DNA of 64,000 bases from Bacteroidia bacterium (GCA_030424545.1 JAUHWL010000001.1:124001-188000), one strand, 5' to 3'. Positions 1 through 8,405 are shown, counted from the first letter of the stretch. Made by a program: numbers and translations. The notes: generated by a model from the sequence alone, not told the origin.

Positions 1-456
1 GTTTCCACTAGCGTCAAGTTTTTGAACGAAAAGGTCGCTTCCACCTTTTGAAATTAACTCTTGTATACCACTACTTGGGTCAAAATCTATAGTGTCCTTA
101 AAATAACCTGTAGCATAAATGTTTCCATGGGTATCTACAGTAATTGAAGCACCGAAACATTCTCCATTTCCTCCCATTTGTTTAACCCAAAGAAAATTTC
201 CATTTGCATCTAGTTTTTGAACAAAAATATCTGCTTGGTATCCAGCAACTCTTGTTTCCGAGCCAGTTACTCCGTTAAACTCGGTTATGTTCTCAAATAT
301 CCCAATTGTATAAACGTTACCTAAGTCATCTGTTGTAATAGCAGTAGTGATTTGAGAACCAAAGCCTGCAATCCGTCTGACCCATTCAAAATTTGTGGAT
401 TGACCATTGCTTATAAGAGAAGAAAAGCATAGAAATAATATAAAGTGATTTTTCAT
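1..456 (-). CDS. SBBP-type beta-propeller repeat protein (5' part, cut by window edge)
   Basis: The frame is open from an ATG at 454-456 to the left edge, so 152 N-terminal residues are seen and the C-terminus is missing. A short hydrophobic N-terminus (MKNHFILFLCFSSLISNGQS) looks like a secretion signal. Two repeats of about 50 residues follow, of the kind DDLGNVYTIGIF and DTHGNIYATGYF, with repeated FVQKLDANGNFLWVKQMGG segments. This is the SBBP (seven-bladed beta-propeller-like) pattern common in secreted Bacteroidota proteins. Its role is not known; a surface or secreted scaffold is likely. A C-terminal sorting domain cannot be checked because that end is absent. Confidence 0.75.
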   Translation of the reverse strand, partial: MKNHFILFLCFSSLISNGQSTNFEWVRRIAGFGSQITTAITTDDLGNVYTIGIFENITEFNGVTGSETRVAGYQADIFVQKLDANGNFLWVKQMGGNGECFGASITVDTHGNIYATGYFKDTIDFDPSSGIQELISKGGSDLFVQKLDASGN

Positions 457-628
457 TTTGGTTTGTTTGTTTAAAAGAACGTCTACAGTTTATTTATGTT
501 ATATCTACCTAGTAGGTGGATTCTTTTACTCGAAGTAATGTTTGCCAACAATTAGATAAACACCACAGTGGCGTTTATTTCTTCTTTATGCGAACATATT
601 TAAAAATTAACAACGGCTTGCGGTGTTG

Positions 629-1294
629 TTAGGGTTTCGTGTTTTGTTCTGCTTCCTTTAAAATTTCTCCCAATAATTCTGGGTAAATTTTGTGTCCGCC
701 TGCATAAAAATGCGGAGTTATCTTTATGTTTTGCTCCTTTAATTGTGCCAATAGCTTTCGTGCATCCTCTTCAGAAATATATTCATCGGCATTACCAAAG
801 CATGTGTGCATACAATAAGCAGCAAACTTGTCGCTCTGCAACTTGTAGTCTATGTCTGGCGGAAAACTCCCTGCCCAACAAATAACCGATTTTATGGGGA
901 GCGTAGTTTTATTAACCCACCGTAAAGCGGTAGAAACCCCTTGCGAAAAGCCTAGAACGTGCATTTTACAATCGTCTGCCAAAAGATTGCGGGTGTTGCT
1001 AACAAGGTTTTCTAAATAATAAAATTGGTCTTCAATATCTGCCAAACGATTTTCTTTGGTCATCCAGCTAGCGCCAACGCGGCCACTTGTACCGTTTAAA
1101 TAAAAATGATGCGGTCCTTCGGGGATGATAAATAGGCGTTCTTCGTTTTGAAAAGCCGAAAAATTGCGCGCAAAAAATCGCGCTAATTGGCCGTAACCGT
1201 GCAGACAAACCCACACGTTTTTAACCAAAGAAGTCGGTTCGCCAACGGTAACATAGCGAACCGACTTTTGTATGGAAAACTGTTTTTCTAGCAT
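629..1294 (-). CDS. Alpha/beta hydrolase, carboxylesterase/phospholipase family
   Basis: 221 residues, the normal size for the bacterial carboxylesterase/acyl-thioesterase-like family. The oxyanion-hole motif LHGYG is at residues 31-35. The nucleophile elbow GFSQG is at 115-119 with Ser117, and Asp170 and His201 are well placed to complete the triad. There is no signal peptide, so it is probably cytoplasmic. The natural substrate cannot be read from the sequence. Its start codon abuts the stop of the crotonase gene at 1295, and the SIMPL gene follows upstream, so the three genes probably share a transcript running right to left. Confidence 0.85.
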   Translation of the reverse strand: MLEKQFSIQKSVRYVTVGEPTSLVKNVWVCLHGYGQLARFFARNFSAFQNEERLFIIPEGPHHFYLNGTSGRVGASWMTKENRLADIEDQFYYLENLVSNTRNLLADDCKMHVLGFSQGVSTALRWVNKTTLPIKSVICWAGSFPPDIDYKLQSDKFAAYCMHTCFGNADEYISEEDARKLLAQLKEQNIKITPHFYAGGHKIYPELLGEILKEAEQNTKP

Positions 1295-2071
1295 TTACTT
1301 CCCTGGAAAATTGGGCTTGCGTTTTTCTAAAAATGCGGTGGTGCCCTCTTTAAAATCTGCCGTGCCAAAGCAATCGCCAAAGGCATTAATCTCGGCTGTA
1401 AAACCGTTTACACCATCCTCAAAACCAGCATTAACAGCATCTATGGCGTAACCTATGGCAACGCTAGAGTTCTTGCTAATGGCGGTTGCAATTTCGTTGC
1501 ACTTGGCAAGCAATTCGCTTTGTGGCACTACGTGATTTACTAACCCCATGTTTAAAGCCTCATCTGCCTTAATCATTTTTGCTGTAAAAATTAATTCCAT
1601 GGCTCGGCCTTTGCCTATTAATTGCGCCAAGCGCTGCGTGCCCCCATAGCCCGGTATTAACCCCAAGCTAGTTTCGGGCAAACCCATGCGGGCATTATCG
1701 CTGGCTACGCGTAAGTGGCAAGACATGGCTAGCTCTAATCCGCCACCTAGCGCAAACCCATTAATGGCTGCAATAACTGGTGTGCGTAGGTTTTGTGTTA
1801 AATCAAATAGTTTTTCATGGCCTTGACCCGCCAAGCGTTTTCCTTCGTTTACGCCAAAATGAGCAAACTCCTTAATATCAGCTCCGGCAACAAAGCTTTT
1901 TTCTCCGCTACCCGTAATGATAATTGCTTTTATGTTTTTGTCTTTATCGGCAGTCATCAACGCCTCGCTCAACTCGTTAATTGTGTCTCTGTTTAACGCG
2001 TTTAACTGGTTAGGTCTGTTTATGGTTATTATACAAATACCTTGCTCTGTGGCGGTTAAAACATTACTCAT
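1295..2071 (-). CDS. Enoyl-CoA hydratase/isomerase (crotonase family)
   Basis: 258 residues from the ATG at 2069-2071. A longer frame starting at 2110 would add 13 residues that overlap the upstream gene and look unlike the family. The family normally hydrates 2-enoyl-CoA in fatty-acid oxidation. Both catalytic glutamates are visible: Glu113 in GGGLELAM and Glu133 in LPETSLGLIPG, with the usual spacing of 20. The CoA oxyanion-hole segment (SFVAGADIKEF) is intact at about 59-69. The exact substrate (short-chain enoyl-CoA or 3-hydroxybutyryl-CoA) is open. The gene follows the SIMPL gene with a 1-bp gap and precedes the hydrolase with none. Confidence 0.88.
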   Translation of the reverse strand: MSNVLTATEQGICIITINRPNQLNALNRDTINELSEALMTADKDKNIKAIIITGSGEKSFVAGADIKEFAHFGVNEGKRLAGQGHEKLFDLTQNLRTPVIAAINGFALGGGLELAMSCHLRVASDNARMGLPETSLGLIPGYGGTQRLAQLIGKGRAMELIFTAKMIKADEALNMGLVNHVVPQSELLAKCNEIATAISKNSSVAIGYAIDAVNAGFEDGVNGFTAEINAFGDCFGTADFKEGTTAFLEKRKPNFPGK

Positions 2072-2072
2072 A

Positions 2073-2762
2073 TCAATTATTTTCTTCTTTATTAATGGCG
2101 AAAGATACAATTACGGTCATCATTATTTCAACTTGATTTGGCGCAATAGAAGGGCCTGTTTCTACGGCAGCATCCATAGCATTATAATTGGCCGTATTGG
2201 CATAGCGTGTTGCATAATTTTGTTCGTTAAAACTTAACACTTGTCCAAGGTTTACCCCCAACGCACCCGAAAATTCTTTTGCTTTCTTTTTGGCAGCGGC
2301 AATGGCCTCTAATTGCACCTGGTGTTTTAACTCGGCCATGTTATCTACCGTAAAAGAAACATTTTGAATGTTGTTAAAACCGAGTTCAAAAAGTTTCAGC
2401 ATAACCTCATCATATATATCGAAATTTGTAATTGCAATGGTTATAGTTTGTGTGGCACTATACCTTACAGAGGTAGATTTTCCGAACGCATTGTTCATCC
2501 GTACAATATCTGTTTCATAACGCTTTATCCCTTTTTTGTTTTTAACCATAGCAATGGCTTTCGTCATTACACCATTTACGGTTTCATATACATCTTGTGC
2601 ATTGTTGCCCTCCCACGTAACACCAGCTGTAATCATCAGTTCGGTTGGATTTACCGTTTTTAATGCCGTACCACTTACGGTAAAAACTCCGTTTTCTTGG
2701 GCAACACCAATTATTGGCAGTATGCCCATCATTACATACAGAAGAAATTTTAACTTTTTCAT
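2073..2762 (-). CDS. SIMPL domain (DUF541) secreted protein
   Basis: 229 residues. Residues 1-21 form a signal peptide ending in GVAQ, so the protein is exported. The rest matches the SIMPL/DUF541 fold: a start like FTVSGTALKTVNPTELMITAGV, a central helical segment rich in Ala/Lys, and a C-terminal strand ending in EIMMTVIVSF. Family members are periplasmic or outer-membrane-associated proteins without a settled biochemical role. It heads a three-gene minus-strand cluster with the crotonase and the hydrolase. The divergent methyltransferase gene begins about 100 bp away on the other strand. Confidence 0.8.
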   Translation of the reverse strand: MKKLKFLLYVMMGILPIIGVAQENGVFTVSGTALKTVNPTELMITAGVTWEGNNAQDVYETVNGVMTKAIAMVKNKKGIKRYETDIVRMNNAFGKSTSVRYSATQTITIAITNFDIYDEVMLKLFELGFNNIQNVSFTVDNMAELKHQVQLEAIAAAKKKAKEFSGALGVNLGQVLSFNEQNYATRYANTANYNAMDAAVETGPSIAPNQVEIMMTVIVSFAINKEENN

Positions 2763-2860
2763 ATTTTATTGTTTTTGGATTATTCTTAAATCTCGCGGCC
2801 GCTAATTTTGCGGCATCGCTCTTTTTAAATTATACTTGTTTCATTAAATTTTGGGGTAAA

Positions 2861-3745
2861 ATGTACAAGAAAATTAAACGTTGGTATCAAGACAAAATTG
2901 GCATTGGCGAAAATAGAGACAAACTTTTTTACCTAGAAAAACGCATCAAGCTCAACCATGCGCTCATTCAATTGCTTTTGCCCGAATCTTTAGAATTTGA
3001 TGTAGCCAATAGGCCTTTACCATTTTATAAAAATGCTGGCGCTACGGCCGATGTTTGCTACACCTTACACAAAAATGACTTGATGTTTTTGGGCGTGTTG
3101 TTTTCGCACAACGGTGTTTTAAACTCGGCTTTAAACGAATATTTTTCTGTGGGTTATGAAACCGCAAAACAACTACAAGCCCTGGCTGAAAGACATAAAA
3201 TAACTAGTTTTTTAGATTTTGGCGCAGGCTACGGTCGGGTTTCTAGGTTTTTACCCGCCTTATTTCCCGATGCTGCTATTCATGTTTCTGATATAAAAGA
3301 AGAATCTGTATTATACAGCCAAAAAACCTTAAAGCTAAACGGTGAATTTCACGGTACTGATGCAAGCAAAACCAAGTTTAGTCAACCATTTGATTTCATT
3401 TTTGCCGGAAGTGTATTTACCCATTTACCCGAAAATATGTGCACGGCTTGGCTAGATGTACTTTGTGCACACATCAACCCAAACGGATTGCTTGTTTTTT
3501 CTATTCACAACCCAAAAACATTTGGCATAAAAACAACTCATGGTTTTCATTACCACGAAGACTCTGAAGATGCCTTTTTTAGTTGGGTTGATGATAGTAT
3601 AAAAGACACAGCTACGTATGGCACATCGTACACCTCACACACACTCATAAACCAGTGGATGGTAGAGCGCGGTTTTACTTGCTCGTTTAAACCCAATGCT
3701 TTTGGCGGCACACAAGATCTTGTTGTGGCTACAAAAACGAATTAA
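2861..3745 (+). CDS. Class I SAM-dependent methyltransferase
   Basis: 294 residues from the ATG at 2861. The frame stays open upstream to 2714, but that extension runs back into the opposite SIMPL gene and has no family character. The SAM-binding motif I (FLDFGAGYGRVSRF) is at about 117-130. An acidic motif II (IHVSDIKEES) and the post-motif FAGSVFTHLPE follow, typical of methyltransferase type 11/12 folds. The C-terminal third carries several His/Thr-rich stretches. The substrate is unknown. The gene stands alone on the plus strand and is convergent with the histidine kinase at 3753. Confidence 0.82.
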   Translation: MYKKIKRWYQDKIGIGENRDKLFYLEKRIKLNHALIQLLLPESLEFDVANRPLPFYKNAGATADVCYTLHKNDLMFLGVLFSHNGVLNSALNEYFSVGYETAKQLQALAERHKITSFLDFGAGYGRVSRFLPALFPDAAIHVSDIKEESVLYSQKTLKLNGEFHGTDASKTKFSQPFDFIFAGSVFTHLPENMCTAWLDVLCAHINPNGLLVFSIHNPKTFGIKTTHGFHYHEDSEDAFFSWVDDSIKDTATYGTSYTSHTLINQWMVERGFTCSFKPNAFGGTQDLVVATKTN

Positions 3746-3752
3746 CTACTGC

Positions 3753-5201
3753 TTAACTGTTCCGCTTTACTTTAGGTAATTCAATAAAAAAGCAAGAGCC
3801 TTTGTCAGGTTCAGATTCTAGCCAGATTTTGCCCTCGTGCCCTTCTATAATGCTTTTTACAATGGCAAGGCCCATGCCCATACCTGTACTTTTGGTGGTA
3901 AAACTGGGCTCAAAAATTTTATCGTGTTTATCGGCCGGTATGCCCGTGCCATTGTCTTTTACCCATAACACAGTTTTTTCACCTTCATCATTCAGCCCAA
4001 TTTCTATGTTTGCTATGCGGTGCTCAGGAATTGCTTGCTGTGCATTTTTTATTAGGTTATTAAAAACACGTACAATGAGCTCTCTATCAACTAATCCAAA
4101 TACCTTGTGGTCTGGTACGTCTAATTTTACTTTTATTGAGGGGTATAGCAACGCACAAGTGCTCATTAAGGCGGTTAGATCAATTTCTACCTTGTTGTAT
4201 TCAGGCATATCAGAGAAGCGCGCAAACGCCTCGGCAATGCTGCTCATAGCGTCTATCTGATCTATCATAGCCTGCGTATGTTCGTGCAGCTTTTCGGGCT
4301 CAGAGGTTTTTAATGTGCCATCCATATGCTGAATCATTAAGCGCATTGGTGTAAGCGGGTTTTTAATTTCATGGGCTACTTGTCTCGCCATTTCTTTCCA
4401 AGCCGATTCTCGTTCTGTTTTTGCCAACTGCACAGCACTTTGTTCTAAATCTTGCACCATCCGGTTAAACTCATTTACCAAATCGCCAATTTCATCATTG
4501 CTTCTCCAAGCCAATTCTTCGTTTGTTCTGTTTAGCCTAATATCTCTGAGTTTGCCACTTATGGTTTTTAAAGACCCTGTTATGTAATTAGAAAGCAGGT
4601 AGGCAATTACCACGGCACCAACAAACAGCAAAACATAAATGCTCCCTAAAGCCCGTATAAACTGTACATCTTGCTTTGGAATTCTATCGGCCTCTATGTA
4701 ATACGGAATGTTTAATACCGCTAAAGGTTTGTTTTGATTGTTGTAGATAATGGAGTAGCTACTTAAATAATCGATGTTGTTTTTGGTAACCGTTCTTAAC
4801 CGTAAGTTTTGATTTAAGATTTGATACAACGTAGTTTTATTTAGGTTTATCGGCATGATTTCATCATCTACAACCTCTTCATTGCTGGCAATCATTAAAT
4901 GGCCCGATGTGCTATAAATAGCCAGCTCCAAGTTATGAATATCAGAAAGTTCGCAGATTTTATCTGTAAACACTTCTGGTATTTCTTTTTCTCTAAGTCC
5001 GTCTTTATAGGGGGTTAAAAAATAATCTATGCTGGCACGCACCGCATATTCTTTGCGCTTTATACGCTCTTTGTGGTATTCTTCTTCTTCGCGCTGAAAA
5101 TGGTACACCAACACGGCACCGGTCAAAACAAAGGTGATGATGATGAGCAGGATCATGCTCAAGAAAATGCGTGCCCGCAAGCTTAACTGAAATTTGGCCA
5201 T
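3753..5201 (-). CDS. Membrane sensor histidine kinase (NtrY-like, HAMP-HisKA-HATPase)
   Basis: 482 residues using the internal ATG at 5201, which places a clean transmembrane helix at residues 12-34. A longer start at 5237 adds 12 residues without support. A periplasmic sensing domain spans about 35-183 and a second helper helix about 184-204. A HAMP linker follows, then the phosphoacceptor H-box RQVAHEIKNPLTPMR with His277. The ATP-binding domain shows N (NNLIKNAQQA), G1 (VKDNGTGIP), F (IFEPSFTTK) and G2 (GMGMGLAIVK) boxes. No response regulator is adjacent, so the partner is elsewhere. The signal sensed is unknown. Confidence 0.9.
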   Translation of the reverse strand: MAKFQLSLRARIFLSMILLIIITFVLTGAVLVYHFQREEEEYHKERIKRKEYAVRASIDYFLTPYKDGLREKEIPEVFTDKICELSDIHNLELAIYSTSGHLMIASNEEVVDDEIMPINLNKTTLYQILNQNLRLRTVTKNNIDYLSSYSIIYNNQNKPLAVLNIPYYIEADRIPKQDVQFIRALGSIYVLLFVGAVVIAYLLSNYITGSLKTISGKLRDIRLNRTNEELAWRSNDEIGDLVNEFNRMVQDLEQSAVQLAKTERESAWKEMARQVAHEIKNPLTPMRLMIQHMDGTLKTSEPEKLHEHTQAMIDQIDAMSSIAEAFARFSDMPEYNKVEIDLTALMSTCALLYPSIKVKLDVPDHKVFGLVDRELIVRVFNNLIKNAQQAIPEHRIANIEIGLNDEGEKTVLWVKDNGTGIPADKHDKIFEPSFTTKSTGMGMGLAIVKSIIEGHEGKIWLESEPDKGSCFFIELPKVKRNS

Positions 5202-5344
5202 GAAGTGAAAATAGAAATACTTTGCCAATGTTGGCAAGGTTACACAGCTGCAAATATCTTGCCTAATAAATCAATTGAATATAAAAGATATATCCAGCAA
5301 CAAATTTATTTAGCCCAAAAGATAATTCAAGCACAATAAAAAAA

Positions 5345-5366
5345 GCGCCCACATTTCTGTGGGCGC
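5345..5366 (-). terminator. Rho-independent terminator of the EF-hand gene
   Basis: A perfect 8-bp stem GCGCCCAC/GTGGGCGC with a 6-nt loop lies about 60 bp past the stop of the EF-hand gene. On the minus strand it is followed by seven T residues (5338-5344). Confidence 0.75.
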
Positions 5367-5424
5367 CAATCAAACCAAAAAAAACACGGCAACTTCTACT
5401 ACTGCCGTCCTACAATCAAAAAAC

Positions 5425-5724
5425 CTACTCTTTATTCATTTTTTGTTTTCTTTTTTCCTGCATGGCTTCCAGTTCTTCTTTGGTAATGTAACCATCGCCA
5501 TCGGAGTCTATTTTATCAAAGTTATCGGCCATACGTTTTCTGTCGTCTGCTTTTACTTCTTCTAAACTTAGTTTACCGTCTTTATCGGTATCTAGTTTTT
5601 CAATGATTTTGTCGGCACTAGGTGGGCCTTTTCTTTCGCGTTGCTCGTTTTGCGCGTTGGCATTAAAACTGATGGCCAATCCGGCACAAATCACTAAGGC
5701 AATATTTAATTTTCTTAATTTCAT
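5425..5724 (-). CDS. Secreted EF-hand protein
   Basis: 99 residues from the ATG at 5722-5724; eight further in-frame residues upstream are probably untranslated. Residues 1-25 form a signal peptide ending in NANAQ. Two EF-hand loops follow: DTDKDGKLSLEE and DSDGDGYITKEE. Each has Asp at positions 1, 3 and 5 and Glu at 12, so both should bind calcium. The C-terminus is a short charged helix. Small periplasmic or outer-surface EF-hand proteins are common in Bacteroidota and few have known roles. It ends in a strong terminator at 5345-5366 and is separated from the atpG remnant by the hairpin at 5838-5874. Confidence 0.85.
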   Translation of the reverse strand: MKLRKLNIALVICAGLAISFNANAQNEQRERKGPPSADKIIEKLDTDKDGKLSLEEVKADDRKRMADNFDKIDSDGDGYITKEELEAMQEKRKQKMNKE

Positions 5725-5837
5725 AACTACTATTTTTAAGGTGAACACTCACATGCTTTGATGTTTAAAAAATTAATTGGTTTAATTGCCTTGCAAAAAT
5801 TTTTAGAAAAGGCATTTCCTTACTCACAAAAAGGCAT

Positions 5838-5874
5838 AAAAAAACCCTGCTAACTTATGTTAGCAGGGTTTTTT
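5838..5874. terminator. Bidirectional terminator, former 3' end of the atp operon
   Basis: A perfect 10-bp stem CCCTGCTAAC/GTTAGCAGGG (5845-5868) with a TTAT loop is flanked by A and T runs on both sides. It lies 24 bp past the stop codon of the displaced atpG end (5893). The functional atpG has its own hairpin 23 bp past its stop. This spacing suggests that this hairpin once ended the atp operon. Confidence 0.8.
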
Positions 5875-5892
5875 AAAACTTAAATTTATTTT

Positions 5893-5975
5893 TTACAACG
5901 CGTTGGCGCCACCTACAATTTCTAAGATTTCGTTGGTAATGGCTGCCTGGCGGGCTTTGTTGTATTCTAAGCTTA
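5893..5975 (-). pseudogene. Displaced duplicate of the atpG 3' end
   Basis: This 83-bp stretch aligns without gaps to the last 83 bp of the functional atpG (8406-8488). I count 10 mismatches, about 88 percent identity. Read on the minus strand it encodes the same C-terminus (SLEYNKARQAAITNEILE then IVGGANAL, stop). All ten differences are synonymous, including an Arg CGC/AGA pair. Similarity stops abruptly at 5975. The displaced copy uses more G/C in third positions than the functional end. It is a gene fragment left by an insertion or recombination that gave atpG a new 3' end. Confidence 0.9.
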
Positions 5976-6374
5976 GTTAAATGAAAGTTTGTAGTTGTTG
6001 CTGTCTAACAACCTTAGTCTTCCCATTTCATAATTTTTGAAATATTCTGTCTCTTCTGGAACATAGTAGAGTATTACTTTGTCTTTATTTATGCCATATT
6101 TCTCAAAACGCTGTATTACACTTAAACGAGCCTTAGTCGAAAGGGGTTGTGTTTGGTATATAAACCATGCTGTGTCTTCCAACCCGGCAAACTCCTTGTT
6201 TATACAATTAAAACAGCTCATGCTATAAAATAGCATTACATCTATGCTGTTTGTATTGTCATACGGAGTTTGTTTTCTATCAAGCCAATACATAGCTGAT
6301 TTTTGGATTGCAACATCCGAATTACTGCTGGAGAGAGTAAATATAAATACTGTAATGAGGGTCAACTGTTTCAA
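5973..6374 (-). CDS. Small exported protein with CxxC motif, possibly truncated at the junction
   Basis: 133 residues if the TTG at 6374 is the start. That start gives a plausible signal peptide (MKQLTLITVFIFTLSSSNSD). The first ATG in frame, at 6293, would lose it. A Met-Ser-Cys-Phe-Asn-Cys segment (CxxC) lies about 35 residues after the signal region, followed by charged segments and a YYVPEE motif. I do not recognise the family; a thiol-active or lipoprotein-like role is only a guess. The stop codon is formed by the first three bases of the atpG remnant, so the original C-terminus may have been cut when that junction formed. It overlaps the upstream gene by 53 bp. Confidence 0.5.
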   Translation of the reverse strand: MKQLTLITVFIFTLSSSNSDVAIQKSAMYWLDRKQTPYDNTNSIDVMLFYSMSCFNCINKEFAGLEDTAWFIYQTQPLSTKARLSVIQRFEKYGINKDKVILYYVPEETEYFKNYEMGRLRLLDSNNYKLSFN

Positions 6375-7464
6375 ACCTTTTGTCTTTATTAATTAAATAC
6401 TCTTCTTTTCTAATTCCAGCATTTAACCCTTCTGTATAATCATGTCCTACAACTACATATAGTTTGTTGTTGTACAGTTTAATGGGGTAAGAATCCATTA
6501 CAGAACATGGTGGGTTTTGGTAGGACATTTTTCCTTCAGGATATCGATCAACTCTTATGTCTTTGCAAGTCAATTTCCAAGAATCTTTATTCTTGACATA
6601 AATATCTAGCAGCCTATAGTCCCAACCAGAGCCGGGAGCACGTTTTACTATTACAATTGATTTACCATCAAAAAAAATCTTTGTTATTCGATAAACCTTT
6701 TCGTCTAACTCTTTGAGTTGAGGAATGTACTCAACTGGTTGTTGACTGCCCTTAAACATAAATAATTTTACTGAATCAATTTTGACCTTTTGAGCTTCAT
6801 TTCCCAGCTTTCCGACAATTATTCTCTCTTCATGTCCAGTATTTAAATCAATCTTAAAACAATTATAATTTAACGTTTGGCAATAGCACAACTCGTTTCT
6901 ATTGAGTTCAAAAAAATGCCCCACACGTGCAAAGTAATAAGGAAAATCGTATGGCTTATTTAACTTCGTGTTGACAGAAGAAAACGTTTTTCCGTATTTA
7001 ATTTTCACCTCAGGTTTTGGTTTGGCAAAATCTGGGTAGCTTTCTATACTTACAACGAATTCATCATTCGAATACGTTTCTTTATACGGGTTTTTAAATT
7101 TAAATGAGGAAAAATCACCCGAATCTAATCCCTGTTTCCAATAATTAGAAATACTGCCAAAATAAAAATATCCATTTTGAAAGCTTGCTTGATATACCGA
7201 TTTAACGTCTTTTGACAGAGCTATTTTTTTTACGCTTCCATCGTGTGAAATTGGCCTGACGTAAATCCTGTGATTGGTTTCTGTATCAAATAATACAAAA
7301 TTTAACGTGTCATTCTTAAGTATTAGACTTGCATAATCACTATAATTAACCGGAATATTAGTCGTAACAATTGTGTCTAATATTATTTTTTGACCAGAAC
7401 AAATGATGGGGCTTACAAATTGTAGCCCCATCAATACTAAATGTACATGAAAGTTATTCTTCAT
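6322..7464 (-). CDS. Exported protein, possibly a six-bladed beta-propeller
   Basis: 380 residues from the ATG at 7462-7464 (a TTG codon just upstream extends the frame by one). Residues 1-25 are signal-like, ending in ICSGQ. The rest is strand-rich with repeated elements such as FFDGKSIVIVKR, YNNKLYVVVGHDY and IYVRPISHDG. These recall the six-bladed beta-propeller proteins of Bacteroidota, but no family motif is decisive. The start overlaps the preceding gene by 11 bp and the end overlaps the next, so the four genes of this segment look co-transcribed. Function unknown. Confidence 0.6.
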   Translation of the reverse strand: MKNNFHVHLVLMGLQFVSPIICSGQKIILDTIVTTNIPVNYSDYASLILKNDTLNFVLFDTETNHRIYVRPISHDGSVKKIALSKDVKSVYQASFQNGYFYFGSISNYWKQGLDSGDFSSFKFKNPYKETYSNDEFVVSIESYPDFAKPKPEVKIKYGKTFSSVNTKLNKPYDFPYYFARVGHFFELNRNELCYCQTLNYNCFKIDLNTGHEERIIVGKLGNEAQKVKIDSVKLFMFKGSQQPVEYIPQLKELDEKVYRITKIFFDGKSIVIVKRAPGSGWDYRLLDIYVKNKDSWKLTCKDIRVDRYPEGKMSYQNPPCSVMDSYPIKLYNNKLYVVVGHDYTEGLNAGIRKEEYLINKDKRFETVDPHYSIYIYSLQQ

Positions 7465-7816
7465 CAAAAGAAAAGTAAATTACAATATCTCCTTCTAATT
7501 CTCCACTCCACGCAGCTGTTACCGTTCCCCATGTAATACTACCGGAAGACTGCCCGCTATCAATTGCAGACTCTACTTGCCCTAAATAATAGTTTAATGT
7601 AGTTGTAGAAATTGGGATGTCATTTATGTTATTCCATTCGCAACGTTTAAAGCCAGGGTTATGACATTCCAAACGATCCAGATCCGATGTGTGCGTTTCT
7701 GCTATATGTTTATATCCAAACCACCCTTTGTTTCGTCTATGAATCAAAACTTCTTTTTCGGCTGACACTCCGATGAACGGTACGCAAAAAACTAGGACTA
7801 AAAATAGTGCTTTCAT
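7454..7816 (-). CDS. Small secreted protein, paralog A of a tandem pair
   Basis: 120 residues from the ATG at 7814-7816; the upstream in-frame TTG at 7831 is less likely because it precedes the signal peptide. The signal peptide ends near GVSA. The mature part shares a full-length pattern with the next gene: NKGWFGYKHIAETHT, a Cys-containing segment ending in RCEW, TTLNYYLGQVESAIDSGQ and a C-terminal AAWSGE. The two conserved cysteines suggest a disulphide. I do not recognise the family. Secreted small proteins with tandem copies can be effectors, immunity proteins or surface factors, and the sequence does not decide. Confidence 0.65.
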   Translation of the reverse strand: MKALFLVLVFCVPFIGVSAEKEVLIHRRNKGWFGYKHIAETHTSDLDRLECHNPGFKRCEWNNINDIPISTTTLNYYLGQVESAIDSGQSSGSITWGTVTAAWSGELEGDIVIYFSFDEE

Positions 7817-7820
7817 AGCT

Positions 7821-8183
7821 TTAATATTCAAATGTTATTTCTGTTATTCCTTCCGAATTTGTCGACCATTCAGCACTAATCTCAGCAAACGACATGTTTC
7901 CGTTGATTTGTCCATTGTCTATTTCCGTTTCTATTTGAGCAAGATAGGCATTAAGGGTAATCACATCTACGGGACAATTGGCTGGTTTCTCGATCCACTT
8001 ACAACGTGAATGCCCAGGGTCTGTGCAGTTCAATTGACTAAAGTCATCGGTATGTGTTTCTGTTACAAAATAATATCCCCAGAAGCCCTTGTTTTCCTTA
8101 TTAACTTTTATGGTTCCAGCATTAACAGGAATCATCAGAGTTGTCATAATTGCAACAACAACAATTTTTTTAAGAATATTCAT
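7821..8183 (-). CDS. Small secreted protein, paralog B of a tandem pair
   Basis: 120 residues with a signal peptide (residues 1-22, ending PVNAG). It matches paralog A along its length: NKGFWGYYFVTETHT, a Cys segment ending in RCKW, ITLNAYLAQIETEIDNGQ and AEWSTNSEG. It therefore arose by tandem duplication and has diverged strongly (roughly a third identical by eye). It is the first gene of the inserted segment in the direction of transcription, 4 bp before paralog A. No catalytic motif is visible. Family unknown. Confidence 0.65.
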   Translation of the reverse strand: MNILKKIVVVAIMTTLMIPVNAGTIKVNKENKGFWGYYFVTETHTDDFSQLNCTDPGHSRCKWIEKPANCPVDVITLNAYLAQIETEIDNGQINGNMSFAEISAEWSTNSEGITEITFEY

Positions 8184-8352
8184 ACTTATAAAATTTAGAT
8201 TAGCTACTCATTCGCTTTTCGCTTTCCGCGGTTCAACTAGATTGCCATCAGTAAAACATCTCAAAAAAAAAAAAAACATTATAAAGCAAATAAATCTTGA
8301 AAATGAAGTAAGAACCCTTCTATTTCATATAAATATTTGGTGTTGTAATAAA

Positions 8353-8382
8353 AAAACCCCACTCATTTCTGAGCAGGGTTTT
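8353..8382 (-). terminator. Terminator after atpG
   Basis: On the minus strand a stem AACCCTGCTCA/TGAGTGGGGTT with G-T wobbles and a GAAA loop is followed by a T run. It begins 23 bp after the atpG stop. Confidence 0.7.
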
Positions 8383-8405
8383 CAGTATTCTATTATTAAA
8401 TCTGT

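Larger units (their letters stand above)
5976..8405. other. Inserted segment bounded by atpG 3'-end copies
   Basis: About 2.4 kb lies between the displaced and the functional atpG ends. It holds four small minus-strand genes without recognised families, a terminator beside each repeat and no visible integrase, transposase or inverted-repeat ends. The genes look lower in G+C than the flanking crotonase and SIMPL genes. The layout fits an integrative element that supplies a replacement gene end. It also fits import of a related strain's atpG end plus its downstream accessory genes by partly homologous recombination. Confidence 0.6.

Noticed and set aside
2536-2805. Plus-strand open frames over the SIMPL gene
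   Set aside because: They mirror the minus-strand gene and show no family character.
5005-5253. Minus-strand open frame of 82 codons in the kinase region
   Set aside because: It is out of frame with the histidine kinase, which has full family motifs through this stretch.
8263-8276. Run of 14 A residues
   Set aside because: A simple homopolymer in a non-coding stretch; no sign of a regulatory or slippage role.
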